Part shown: positions 39,221 to 49,989 of the stretch, one piece after another
Layout: each line of letters begins with the position of its first letter
How positions within the stretch are numbered: the first letter of the stretch is position 1
Assembly (NCBI GenBank): GCA_028622995.1
Contig: JAJQJQ010000004.1
Location: 9,672,001-9,736,000, forward strand
DNA length: 64,000 bases
Source of the DNA: Panagrolaimus kolymaensis
Lineage: Eukaryota > Nematoda > Chromadorea > Rhabditida > Panagrolaimidae
Direction: 5' to 3'
The notes under the pieces: generated by a model
Databases searched by the model: none
The model's input: the letters and a program-made list of their open reading frames with translations, nothing else
What the model was told of the DNA's origin: nothing
Translations under genes and position numbers: made by a program

Positions 39221-40976
39221 TAAAAAAATTAATATATTATTTTCTTCTTCCAAAATTACACAAATTTTTTTGTTTGAAATTAAATATTTCTTCTTTTTTT
39301 GAGAAACTATTTTTTATTGTTTTATATAATTTAAAAATTATTTGCTTTGGTTTCCATGACTTTTTGTGACAAAGTTATGTCATCTAATAACTTTATTATT
39401 TTTACTTTAAATTAATTCTTTTTGTTTGAATGTTATGAGACTCAAAAAAATACTGTAAAAAGTTGTGTCTTTGATTCTCGAATATAAAAAATTGGAAATT
39501 CAATCAAACTTTGTCTTCTAAAGCTTTTAGTTTCAAGAGTTCCAAATTTTTTACAATGTTTTAATGTTTCAAAATTTTTTTCAAGTTATTTAGAACCTTT
39601 TTCTTCAGCTTTAAATATTTTTTTAAAATTACAACTAGTCTTTTTTTTGACATCCATAAATAAATCCTTTTTTTCACACTCACAATTTTTTGTTGTTGTC
39701 GTTGTCTCATTTTTTTCTTCTTCTCTCCTTCCACCACGGGCATCATTTATTTATTTTTCCTTTGATTTTATTTTCCATTTTTGATATTATTATTTTCTCA
39801 TTCATTCCAAGTTTTTTTTATCTTTTTTTACCCTACAATAATAATAATGATTGTGTATTTTTTCCGCATAATAATAATCACTCACCGTTGAAGAGTTAGA
39901 ACAAAACTCACTTTTTTTTCTTCATTAATTCCTTATTTTTTTTTGTTTTCAATTTTCGGTGTTTTAAAATTTTATTATTCACTTTAATAATTATATATTT
40001 AATTAAAAAATACTGTAGCTAGAGCATATGCTGCTTGTATGGTATGGTATTGTATCTCTCCTCCATATTTTAGTTTATTGAAAAATATATTGTTTATTTA
40101 TAATTTTATTTTATTTTTCTTTGTGCTTAGAGTCGTTTATATAAATTTAAGATATTATGACATTTTTTTAATAATAATGAAAAAGTGCATTGAAAAATGT
40201 GTTAAAAATTTGTAAACAAAAAGATTGGGTTTTATATCTCAAAAATGATTACAATCTCCTAAAATATAAATTTAGTTTTTGTTTATCACTCTCCAAAACA
40301 AAAGAAGCAGCAACACTCAAAGTTAATTTTATTTTATATTGGAATTTTGGAGCGAAATATTCGAATAAAGCATTTTTAAAAATCAGAAAAAACCAGAATT
40401 TTGGTTGCTAAAAGTCATGCAAAAAAGTTGCCATGCCTCCAAATTTTTAAAACTCTTTATGAGGAATTTTAAAACGTTATTAATTTATTTTTATTGAAAA
40501 AGTTATTTTTATGATATTCCAGTAAATGTGTGTGAATAATAATATGCTAGCAAAATTTTTATTTGAAATCGTTAAAAAATACCCAGCGGCTTTACCGACG
40601 ATAATTTACTTCATTGCTTCCAACGAAAAAAAGACAAAATAAATATTCGCTATAAAGCATAAAGCTGAAGTGTCCATTACCAATTTTTTCATAAACTTTC
40701 ATTCATACTGGCTGAAACGACTGGAATTGTCATTTCTTGCTACAATAATTCAACTTTGTAATCAACCCTTTCATGTTAAAAATTCACTTCACCAAATTAC
40801 TCTAATACAACTCTCATTAATCTGCAATTTACCATTTCCCATGTTACAATATTATAACCCGACGACAAATACGATTTCAAATAATTTTATTAAGACAATA
40901 CAAACATCAAACACAAATCATCAAAATCCTATTACATATTTAAAACAAATAAATAAGGCAAAAATCAAAATCATTT
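39221..40976. other. Convergent spacer between SNAP-25 copy 1 and the SH2 gene
   Basis: AT-rich, with a TACTGTAG octamer at about 40013. The part 40550-40976 is of more even composition and probably the 3' UTR of the minus-strand SH2 gene. No other gene supported. Confidence 0.4.
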
Positions 40977-42887
40977 TTAAGTTTGACGACGTTGACGACT
41001 AACATGATTGCGATAACATTCATCACAGTTCCACCATGGAAAAATTTCAGGACCTTTATTTGATGGATCAATCATTTGATAAATTTCATAATATTTGATT
41101 AAATCTCCAATTGAATCAAAACATGGAGCAGGTTCACCATATTCTACTGAAATTTGATTGATTGAAGAACCCTTGATTGAACGAGATTTTTGTTTGATGA
41201 TTTGATAATGGCTAAAAACAACAACAATCAAGTTTAGAACATAAAACAACGGTGGAAGACAAAAACATACTAATAATCTCCATGAGTATTACGATAAACA
41301 ATAAATAGAGGAATTTCAGGTTGTAAAGCATCACAATTATCAAAAGCAGATGATGGAAGACGATGGTAAATTCGGAAGGTGCTTCGATGCAATCCATGTT
41401 GTTCAGCTTGCTTTGAAGTCATTATACCAAGATAAAAACGTTGAAGCATGTTGTTATTTGAGGCGGCAATAGTCATCTTCTTAACATGAGGTTTTTTTTG
41501 GTTGCTGAAAAACGAAATATGTAAAGTTATAATACAAGGTAATCAAGCATCTTTGAAATCCACCAATCCCACAGTATAAACTTACATAGGCTTTACTGCT
41601 TGGGTTTCTTCCATAAGAAGTTTATCAAGTTCTTCATCAGCAATTTGTTTTGATGTCTTTATTTTATTACGTTCTTTTTTCTTTTCACTTGATGTTGTTG
41701 GTTTACTGTAGAGTTTATCAACCTTTGCTACTTCTTTATGACCATGAAACTTTGATTTTGCAGCTCCACCTTTTTCATTTGAAGATTTTTCACTTTGAGG
41801 AGATGCAGTTGATTTAGTACTAATGTCACCATCAATTAAAGAAGCAAGACGTCGAGAAGCTTGTGGAAGATTTTCATATTTGCTTGAATTTGAAAGATCC
41901 ATGGGTAAAGCAGCAGCGACATCAGGAGCCTGTTTCATAACCACCTCACATGAGCTATCTCACGTGAGCTCAACCTCACGTGAGGTCTTTCGAAGCGAAA
42001 ATACGAAGTGAATTCACTTCATCTTTTCGTTGCGAAAGACCTCACGTGAGGTTGAGCTCACGTGAGATAGCTCATGTGAGGTGGTTATGAAACAGGGCCC
42101 AGATGATGAGACTGACTTCATTTCAAGAAAGTTGTTAGTCGCTTCATATCCTCCAGATTTCTAAAAAGAAAGAAAACATAAGTAAAAGTTAGAAAAGAAT
42201 CTTCAAATCGATAAGAAACACATGTAGTAAAAGTTTTAAAACTTATAGCTATAACTCAACAAGCTATTAATACAAGGGATTAATAAAAGTAAATAGTTAA
42301 AGTTAATCATGCAATATGAGCAACAAAAGCCAGTAAATTCAACATACATCATCGTCGAAGCAATTGGTTTCAATCTTCTTCTTGTTCTTCAATGCAGATG
42401 ATTCAATTTTTAAACCTCTTTGACATTTGATGTTTCCATGGAGGCAGCATCCCAATTCTTGCTTTTGGACATTTGGAGCTTTTAGTTTGATTGGTTCTTT
42501 AAAAGTTGGTACTGAACATCGAGAACTTGGATCAACATCACTTTCACTTGATACAGGATTAACAGCTTTCAAATTGAGACCATGATCACGATGATGAATA
42601 AGTTTTCCAGCTGTTTTGTAGTCCTTTTGCTAAAAAATACATATAAAGCATAAGAAAAGAGAAATTTAAAAGAAATATAAACTAACCGCAAAACATTCAA
42701 AGAACTTTTCCATACGTTCATATTCACCTTCATCATTGGTAAAAGATAAACTTTTAATTGGAGCTTTTTGTTTTGATGAAGCCAACTTCTTTTTTGTTTT
42801 CGTTGTTGTCGATGATTCTTTGAATTTCTGGTGATGATGAGAAGAAGGAGGAGTACGATCACAACTGCAATATTTGTGTTGAGACAT
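40977..42887 (-). CDS. SH2-domain protein with a MITE inside exon 3
   Basis: Five exons on the minus strand: 42887-42687, 42629-42348, 42160-41586, 41504-41271 and 41211-40977. Phases are consistent, with start ATG at 42887 and stop at 40977-40979. Without the inserted element (and one target copy) the protein is 449 aa. The N-terminal two thirds is charged and Ser/Lys-rich with CSCDRTPPSS at the start. The C-terminus is an SH2-like domain: LQRFYLGIMTSKQAEQ, then FRIYHR in place of FLVR, LFIVYR, HYQIIKQ, and SIGDLIKYYEIYQ. SH2 domains bind phosphotyrosine; the arginine position of FLVR looks shifted (R in RIYHR), so binding is uncertain. A 174-bp palindromic MITE (41926-42099) interrupts exon 3 and brings in-frame stops unless spliced out. 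I do not recognise a precise ortholog. Confidence 0.75.
41923..42102. mobile_element. Palindromic MITE, 174 bp, inside a coding exon
   Basis: The element is 41926-42099, flanked by a 3-bp duplication CAG (41923-41925 and 42100-42102). It is almost entirely a hairpin. Ends are GAGCCTGTTTCATAACCACC on the left and the inverse of GGCCCTGTTTCATAACCACC on the right. The arms carry repeated CTCACGTGAG words, and a short loop contains GTGAATTCAC. A 3-bp duplication and GGSCCTGTT-like ends suggest the PIF/Harbinger superfamily; this is tentative. Removing the element plus one CAG joins the flanks in frame (Ser-Ser-Ser-Asp-Val-Ala), confirming that it is a recent insertion into the exon. Confidence 0.85.
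41930..42061 (-). other. Putative intron supplied by the MITE
   Basis: On the minus strand, GTGAGC at 42061 is a good donor lying after a complete codon (TCT CAC). AACAG ending at 41930 is a usable acceptor before the codon GCT. Splicing them removes 132 bases with both in-frame stops. It joins the exon in frame, leaving 45 extra bases (15 codons) from the element and its duplication. Splicing is inferred, not observed. Confidence 0.4.
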
Positions 42888-43946
42888 AACTTTGTTTTGA
42901 AAAATGATCAAAGAAGAAAAACCGCGCGCTTCTTCAGCAATCAAATCTTTTGAATGAAATGACGAAGAAAGGTAAAAAAAAATGATGAGAAGAAAAGAAA
43001 GGTTATGCTAATTTTTCATTCAAAACATTGAAAGTCAATAGAAAATCATCAAATCGCTTCGATTCTTTACTGATTGCTTTGAAAAAATGATGCAAAGCTT
43101 TCCATATCAAAGTTTATAGTTTTTAAAAAAAATTGAAAACCTTCTCAGATAAAAAAGCCTAATATTCGATAAAGGTTGCCCTCTATTAGTGAGCAAAGTG
43201 CAACGATGATTAACTGCAACTTTAACAAGCAAATCAAGCCTAATATCTCCGCCATTAAATCTGTCAAGCTTCAAAGGTATGGTGTCTTTCACTATCCAAT
43301 GCATCTCACTTCATCCTCCTCTGTTCAAGCCAAAAAACATTTTTGTAAAGAAAAAAATGAAATGAGAAAAAAATATGCATTTCTTTTTATTTATATAGTT
43401 AAAAAATTGATGATGTATGTCAACACAACTAAGGACGGGAAGCTTATGAGAAGAAAAAAAAGTTAAAGTTTTTCATCCCCTAATTAATCAATTTTTGTAA
43501 ACAGCTATCCAAAAAATCCTATGTGGGAATCTAAAATGAGGCGGCCTTATAAAACTAATAAATAACAGGTATCTTGCCATTATTACATGCCATTATTTAT
43601 ATCAAACTTCGCATTGACACTTTTTTGGTTGCATTAAATATTCAAAAATTAAGTTTTTAGTAAAAATAAGTCGTGAAATTGCTGCATCCAGCAACAACAG
43701 CAACTTTGATTGCAAAAAAAGGTTAGAAAATTTTCAACAAACGTTAGTTGCCATCGCCCAAAAAGATCTCAACACGAAAAAAAGGCTCCGGCAAAGCCAT
43801 ATTTTCTTCAAAAATTTTGCAACTTTGCAAATTTCAACTAAATTTTTTTTGCAATCTCTTTTGCATTTATTTTTTGTTTCAATCAAACAAAAACAATTTT
43901 ATTATTGCTCATCAAACTCATCAAAGAAGTGCTGCTTTCAAGAAAA
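42888..43946. other. Divergent spacer between the SH2 and anillin-like genes
   Basis: About 1 kb between two head-to-head starts, probably with both promoters. The part 43140-43330 has more even composition and short frames on both strands, but none shows family likeness. No TATA box stands out. Confidence 0.4.
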
Positions 43947-45894
43947 ATGGATGAAAACATGGATGATGCTGATTTTCCTTCACCACCGCCATCCATTTCG
44001 GCAAGCCAAGAAACTCCACTTTCTCGTCATCAATTTGCTTCAAATAATGTCGTCGGTGGCGGTTATAAGAGACCTCATCATTCTTCAGATAAACCTGATG
44101 ATTCTGATCCTGGATATGATGATAAACTTTGTGAAGGATTTACTACTAGATCTCAACATTTTTCACAGGTATTATTTTTTCTCTTTGTTTTATCTTGTTA
44201 TTGCCTCTTTTTGTTCACATTGTTTACTAAACAAAGCGCTAACTTTTTGATTTTTTTAGCGGCTTCCTGAAGAATTTCAACGCTGGAAAGAACAAATGGA
44301 AGTGAATCATCCTCCTTTCAAGAACATAATGAATGAAAGAAAAACAGTTGAGAAAGAAAGAGCCAACAGAAATGATCCTCCTCTTCGGCCAAGTATTAGT
44401 GATGAGTGTCATCCTAACAGGATGAGGAACGTTTTCCCGCCTTCGAGTTTGTTGGCATCTTTTCAACAACATGGTCATGCTCTTCAACTAAATCTTGATG
44501 ATTCGTTGGTTTCCTTTGAAACTACAAATCAATATATTCCTAAATCTGAGTTTGAAAGATTTCGCTCGGTTTGTTGTTCACTCTTTTTGCTATCATTCAT
44601 ATAACTTGTTGTTATTTTTTAGCGATTACGTGCCAAACTCATCAATGAAACAAATCGGCTTCAAGAAGCTAAAAAGACTGTTACGTATTGGCATAAGAAA
44701 GAGAAAAGAAACTACTCATGGAATGAAATTTGTGCTCATGCTTTGCTTTTGATCTCTGAACTTCGAGTCACTACTTACCAAGAATTAATAGCTCGTGTAC
44801 AAACTTTTCAACATATGGCACTTGGACCACCACCAATTTCAATGGATGTTCGATCAACTTATACCATCTTCAGTATGAATATTCATCTTTCTCCATCTTA
44901 TTTTCTCAAGTCTACAAACAACGGCAGGTTTATATTATTCTTTTTTGGTTATTTTCGTTTGTTGTTTCAGAAAATGATTATGTTTTTATTGCTGTTGGTT
45001 CTTCCGGTGAAAAGATTATTGCCACACAGCTGTTTCAAATATCAGATGCTCATCATTCAAAATCACATTCATTTATCGCTGATGAAAAGCTTGTATTCAA
45101 GAATCTTCCAATCAACTTTCGAATCGAATTTTGTATTTATGTTATGAAGCTGGTTCCTCGTGGTAGTACTCCCAAAATCATTGCAAAGAAAGCCATCAGT
45201 CTTTTTAGTATGTTCATTTCTTTGTTTACTTACATCGTTTATTTCCATTTTTCAGCTAAGAAAACGTCGCAATCATCTAATTTGAATACAAGTGCTGGAT
45301 CCAAGAAGGACGAAGACGTCTTAACTTTATTTGAACCTGCTGGAAATTTTGTGCTTTATCGTTCTGCTGTTGGTCAACAAAGTATCATTTTGAATCAACC
45401 AATATATCCACTTCAAGGTTCAATCGAAGTTCATTCAAAAGTCTCGTCTTTACCTCCAGAATTTTCTATTGAAGTAAAAGGATTTTGGGTATGGTAAATA
45501 TGTTTTACTTTCATTTGTGTTTATACGTTTCCCTTTATAGAAGCTCTTCACTGAAGATGGTGATGTTATTGATTTCTTCGTGAAAATGAAAGATGGAATT
45601 CTCAACTTTTGTAATTTACCATCAAGTGGATCAATACCTCAATCAACGAAATTTACAATTGACTGTTCAACTATTTGTGATCCAGAATTATTGCCATTAC
45701 CTCAAAATGATGAAGGACACCCATTTCGATTTTACATGAATACTGTAACTCTAGCTCGTGGTCACACCGATTCTGAACAACAAAAGTTTTTGATTGCAGT
45801 AGAAAAAGAAGATCAATTCAACACTTGGCTTCGATCAATTAACACTGTGCTAGAAGTGATTCGTGGACAAGAACGAATCTATAAAACTTTATAA
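43947..45894 (+). CDS. Short anillin-like protein (AHD C2 plus PH domain)
   Basis: Six exons: 43947-44168, 44260-44568, 44623-44923, 44971-45207, 45256-45488 and 45541-45894, giving 551 aa. A Ser/Pro-rich N-terminus comes first. A helical Rho-binding-like segment follows (RLRAKLINETNRLQEAKK to SELRVTTYQELIARVQ). Next is an anillin-homology C2 fold (SMNIHLSPSYF, then DYVFIAVGSSGEKIIATQLF, then FRIEFCIYVMKLVP). A PH domain ends the protein (GFWKLFTEDGDVIDFFVKM to FNTWLRSINTVLEVI). Anillins link RhoA, septins and the actomyosin ring in cytokinesis. No myosin/actin-binding N-terminus is visible, as in short nematode anillins. The intron after 44923 appears to use a GC donor (GCAGGT). AATAAA lies at 46009. 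Confidence 0.75.
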
Positions 45895-46301
45895 TTATTT
45901 TGTTTATGTGTTTAGCTTACATTTTTTCATTGTATTGTAAATGTTTTTGTTTGTGCATGTTATAACAAAAGTATGTATTATGATAATTTTGTTGTTTTTA
46001 TTATTACAAATAAATGTTAACATTGAACTTCGTTTTTTGTTTGAAAGATTATAATTTGGTGGATGAAAAGCAATTTGGACATATCAGTTAGCAAACTTGG
46101 AAATACTAAGGAAAGCGATGCTATGGTACATAGTAAGCTTCTCCTGTTACTTAGAGGTTAAACCAAATTTGATTATGTTAGTAAGGGTTGCAACTAGTGA
46201 TATTATTATTATTTGAAGCTGAAAGTAAACCATCAGTAACTTGGCGAAGTAATGGAACAGTCAACAATTTGTAACGAAAGAAGCAAAATCTCTGCTGCTT
46301 C
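45895..46301. other. 3' UTR and spacer after the anillin-like gene
   Basis: Contains the AATAAA at 46009-46014 that probably ends the anillin-like transcript, then unremarkable AT-rich DNA up to the MITE. Confidence 0.5.
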
Positions 46302-46729
46302 GCTATAGCCAGCGCTGGCGGTTTACCGAAATCCTTCGGTTTTCGGTTTCGGTGAACCGAACCGAAACCGAACTTATCGGTTTTCGGTTTTAAAATCGAA
46401 CCGAAGCTTCTCGGTTTTCGGTTTTTCATTCTAAATTTTCGGTTATCGGTTCGGTTTAAAAAAATTTTTTTTGAATTTTTTTAACGTTAATTTTTGAATA
46501 AAAGTAAAAAATAAGGCATATTTTTGTCTTTTTTATGTATTTTTACTTGTTTCTAAGCCTTTTTAACCAAATTTTCGTATTTTTAATAAAAAAAACTTAG
46601 ATTCTTAACCACCTATTTTTCATCAAACCGAACCGAAAAATCGATTTTTTCGGTTAAAAACCGAATTTTTTCGGTTTTCGGTTTTCGGTTCGGTTCGGTT
46701 CACCGAAAACCGCCAGCGCTGGCTATAGC
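46302..46729. mobile_element. hAT-like MITE, 412 bp, with CGGTTTTCGGTTT subterminal repeats
   Basis: The element 46310-46721 starts CAGCGCTGGCGG and ends CCGCCAGCGCTG. A perfect 8-bp duplication GCTATAGC lies at 46302-46309 and 46722-46729. The 8-bp duplication and CAGCG terminus (YARNG) indicate hAT. Both arms are built of repeated TCGGTTTTCGGTT / AACCGAA words in inverse orientation, with an AT-rich middle. No transposase; the short reading frame through the arm is not a gene. Confidence 0.85.
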
Positions 46730-47447
46730 TATAGGATAAAGTAATCAGACAATTGTGATTAATGAAAGTTTTTAGTTTTCGCTAAACTTCTTTTTATGAT
46801 TTTTCAATGTTTCCGATAAAGAAATAAAGATGTAAAATTGTCATTAATTAAATGCAAATAAATATCCCATTTTTAGAGACATTGATTGATTGAATCCTTG
46901 AATAAACTTTCTTATCGTTATGGAAAAAGCCGACGATAAATTTTTGTAAAGCTATTTTATGTTGCTGATGCTGAGTATTGAAGTTGATTAATTTCTCTTC
47001 ATTAAAATTAGCGATTTTGACTATTGTCGTCGTCATTCTGGTATTTATTCATGGGTTTCCCAACCACATCAGAATTGGTTTTTACTTTTATTTTTACTTA
47101 TAACTTTTATCATATTTTTTATTACAAAATTAATCAAAATTTTCGCTAAAAGCAAGAAAATCCAAATCTTAAAAGTAAAAATGGGTACCCAAAGTTGATT
47201 TCTAATGTTTCATTTCAAAGAATTATGGTAACTTTGATGATATTTTCGATTATTATAATTACAATTGTTGATGTATGTATTTATTTTTGTGCTTTCTTGT
47301 CAAATTTTGGTTTCCATAATCTTTTTTTAAAAATAGGGTTTATGAATTGCCTTTCTTCAAAGCTTTTGAGAGAAAAAAATGTTTGAGAAATATTTAACAA
47401 AAATGATTCTTGTATTGTTTTGTGAAAACACATTTTTTTTCTTCGAA
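46730..47447. other. Spacer between the hAT-like MITE and SNAP-25 copy 2
   Basis: AT-rich. A 62-codon ATG frame on the minus strand (47036-46848, start TTTIVKIANFNEEKLINF) has a composition somewhat better than chance, but there is no recognised family and no splice context, so I do not call it a gene. The rest is likely SNAP-25 copy 2 3' UTR. Confidence 0.35.
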
Positions 47448-48225
47448 TCAACCATTTATTAACGAATTAGTCCTTTCCACAGCTATACTCAATCGAAAGG
47501 CATTAGATTCAGCTTTTTCATGAATTCTATCAATTTGTGTGTTTTGCTGGTTCACTTCCGTGGACATATCAATGGCCATATTTCGAAGGTTTCCAACCAT
47601 CGTGGAAACTTGTTGAACATTTTCATCCATTTCTTCTTCCCTCGCGTCATTGGTGATGCGAGTGACATACCCACCTTGAGGGCCCATTCCATTATCGCCC
47701 ACCGTGATTCGAGGCTGATCAGAAATAACTCCGCCATCGTCATCTTTTTTCCAAGTTTTAGCATATTCTGAATTCTTTTCAAAATCGTCCCCTTTCATGC
47801 AAGGCAAAATACATAAACCACAGCATTTTTCCATTCCCTTTAAATGTTCTTCCGCTTCTTTCATATCCGTGTTTATTGTATCCAAATTTCCTTCAACTCT
47901 TTCAAGTTGTTCGCCTTGGTCGTCCAACATTACTAACGTTTTTATTCCAGCCTCTTTGGATTCCTCACACAATGCTAACATTCGACGCGTGGATTCAAGG
48001 GACTAAAAAATATTTATTAATTAATTAAAAAATAAATATGAAATTTAAATATTTTAATTTTTGTCTCCTTAAACGAAATTTTTTTAAACAAATGACCAAT
48101 GTTATGGTTTACAATAATTAAAGTATTTTTTTGGAATAAATATACTTTTAATTATTTATTTAAGAAAAGCTTACTTCAAATGCAGTTTGATCGATTAATG
48201 AATTTATTTCATCCGTTTTAGACAT
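47448..48225 (-). CDS. SNAP-25 t-SNARE, inverted copy 2
   Basis: Two exons on the minus strand, 48225-48175 (17 codons, MSKTDEINSLIDQTAFE) and 48002-47448, are joined in phase 0 for 201 aa. It has the same Qb helix, CCGLCILPC palmitoylation cluster and start of the Qc helix as copy 1. From SLESTRRM to about MSTEV the two proteins are identical or nearly so, with only scattered synonymous changes. After that the end differs (NQQNTQIDRIHEKAESNAF, then RLSIAVERTNSLING), and exon 1 differs as well. The heptad pattern of the Qc helix becomes less canonical near the end. Probably a functional paralog partly homogenised by gene conversion with copy 1. Confidence 0.88.
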
Positions 48226-49989
48226 ATTTGGAGAAAACCTTTAATTAAAATAAATGGAATAAAATAAATATTTAAATATCGAAGCCAGAAGAATCCAATA
48301 ATTATTTCGACAAAAATTCTATTAAAGAAAATGCAAATGCAAAAACAAAAACAATTTTAATGATTATTAAAATCAATAATCAATTGAAACAATGCTGCAA
48401 ACTCATAAAATTTTATTTAACTAAAATATAAAAACTTTCTTTTGAAAGAAGAAAATTTAAGAAAAAAAAGGTGTGAAGTTAAAAAAAAATTGCGTTGATA
48501 AGCCTTGAAATAAAGAAAGCAGCGGCGCGATATTCTTTCTCTAAAAAAAGGTCCATAAATTGATAATAAAAAAATTATGAGAGGTGATGAATCTTTCTTT
48601 AAAGGTTGTAGTCGTCATCAAAATTTTATTTTAGTGCAATATCATTTAAAGGCCACTAATAAGAAGAGGCAATTAAAGAAATCAAGGATCTATTTTTTTT
48701 AAAAGCAAAAATAGTTATTATTTTTTTTCAAAGGGTTTTTGTTCGACGATTTTGTGTTTAAAAAAATATTCTTACAATTCCAATAATTATGTTACAAATA
48801 GGAAATTTATAATTTTCTTTATACAATTTTCTGATACAAAAATTTTATAACAAATCTGCTAACTTCTGTAAATTCTATTTAGAAAAAAATGGCGATTTTT
48901 AATTTTATTTTATTTTATGAAACTCGAATATTTTGTTTGAACCCTTTTCTTTATTTTTTTGATTTTGTTTATGGGATAACTTTTTTTTTTTGCAAAGTTA
49001 TGAATATTACTTCAGCTTCCATGATTCTAACTTTTTTGAAATTTTCCTCACATTTCAAAAAAATTTATTTATTATTTTTAATTCTCATGGCTGATTTCAG
49101 CATTTTTGCTAAACTTCAATAGTTCGAACTTCGAATTTATAAGAGTCAAATTTTTCAAAATTTATTTATTTATTTAAAAAAAACATTTAACATCATTGAA
49201 AAAATGATATAAACATAAATATTTTTAGAAGAAGAAAATAAAAAGAAGAAGAATGAAACACAGACGACAGAAATACCAGGATGGATGGAAAGAATAATAA
49301 AAACTGACGAGGATGGATGGAAAGAATAATAAAAACTGACGACGATTTATTTCTTAATAATAATAAAAAAATATACAGTAATATAAAATTTGAAAGGAGA
49401 AATTTAGTGCAAAAAGAATCTTAAGAAAAAACACGACGATTTAGAAATGGAGATTTAAAAAATGTAGCAAATTTCAGAAATTTATATTTGCTTAATTAAA
49501 AACAAATTATGGCCATAAATTTTTTTCTTACCAAAATGAATGGTTTCTTTTGTCAAAAAAAAAATTATGGAAAAAATTTACCACGAAAAATATTGGTGGC
49601 GCCTAATTTTTAGGATTACTGTAGACGTGTTGGTATTTTTTGACAAAAGAAAATATTCAAAGTAAGCATTTTTTAGGCATAAAAACAGTTTTAAAATAAT
49701 AAAAAATTTTCAATTTAATTTAAAAATTTCGAGAAAGATCCAAAAACCCCGATCAAAAAAAGAAGTAAACCAGAAACAAAGAAAAAATATATTTTTTTCC
49801 ACAAAATTAAGAAAGATAAAACACTTTAAAAAATTTATGGAAAAAGAAATGACATGGAATTTAAAAAAAGAAAATTATATGAACCGAGTGAGAGAGACAA
49901 TTTAAAAAAAAAACCTATAAACAAAAACAAATTTTTTTTTTTGGAAGCCAAAATGAATTTTGGAAAGTTTTGTTTTCTTATGTATTTAT
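48226..49989. other. Spacer between SNAP-25 copy 2 and akt-1
   Basis: The SNAP-25 copy 2 promoter side lies at about 48230-48600. The rest is AT-rich with a 32-bp direct tandem duplication at 49278-49341. A hydrophobic frame at 48889-49122 (+) is low complexity and not called. A TTACTGTAG octamer lies near 49617. Confidence 0.4.
49278..49341. repeat. Two-copy 32-bp tandem repeat
   Basis: The unit beginning AGGATGGATGGAAAG and ending AAAAACTGACG is repeated perfectly, starting at 49278 and at 49310. Confidence 0.8.

Noticed and set aside
39561..40411. Reading frames between SNAP-25 copy 1 and the SH2 gene
   Set aside because: Low complexity or even composition without splice signals; better read as 3' UTR and spacer.
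43107..43466. Overlapping frames on both strands in the SH2/anillin spacer
   Set aside because: No family likeness, no consistent splice structure, and both strands open to similar extent, as expected by chance.
46178..46700. Telomere-like or coding nature of the CGGTTTTCGGTTT repeats
   Set aside because: The repeats are inverted in two arms and lie inside a 412-bp element with 8-bp target duplication; this fits a MITE, not a telomere or a gene.
48889..49122. Hydrophobic 77-codon frame, possible membrane peptide
   Set aside because: Phe/Ile-rich translation of T-rich DNA; no neighbouring exon or conserved motif.
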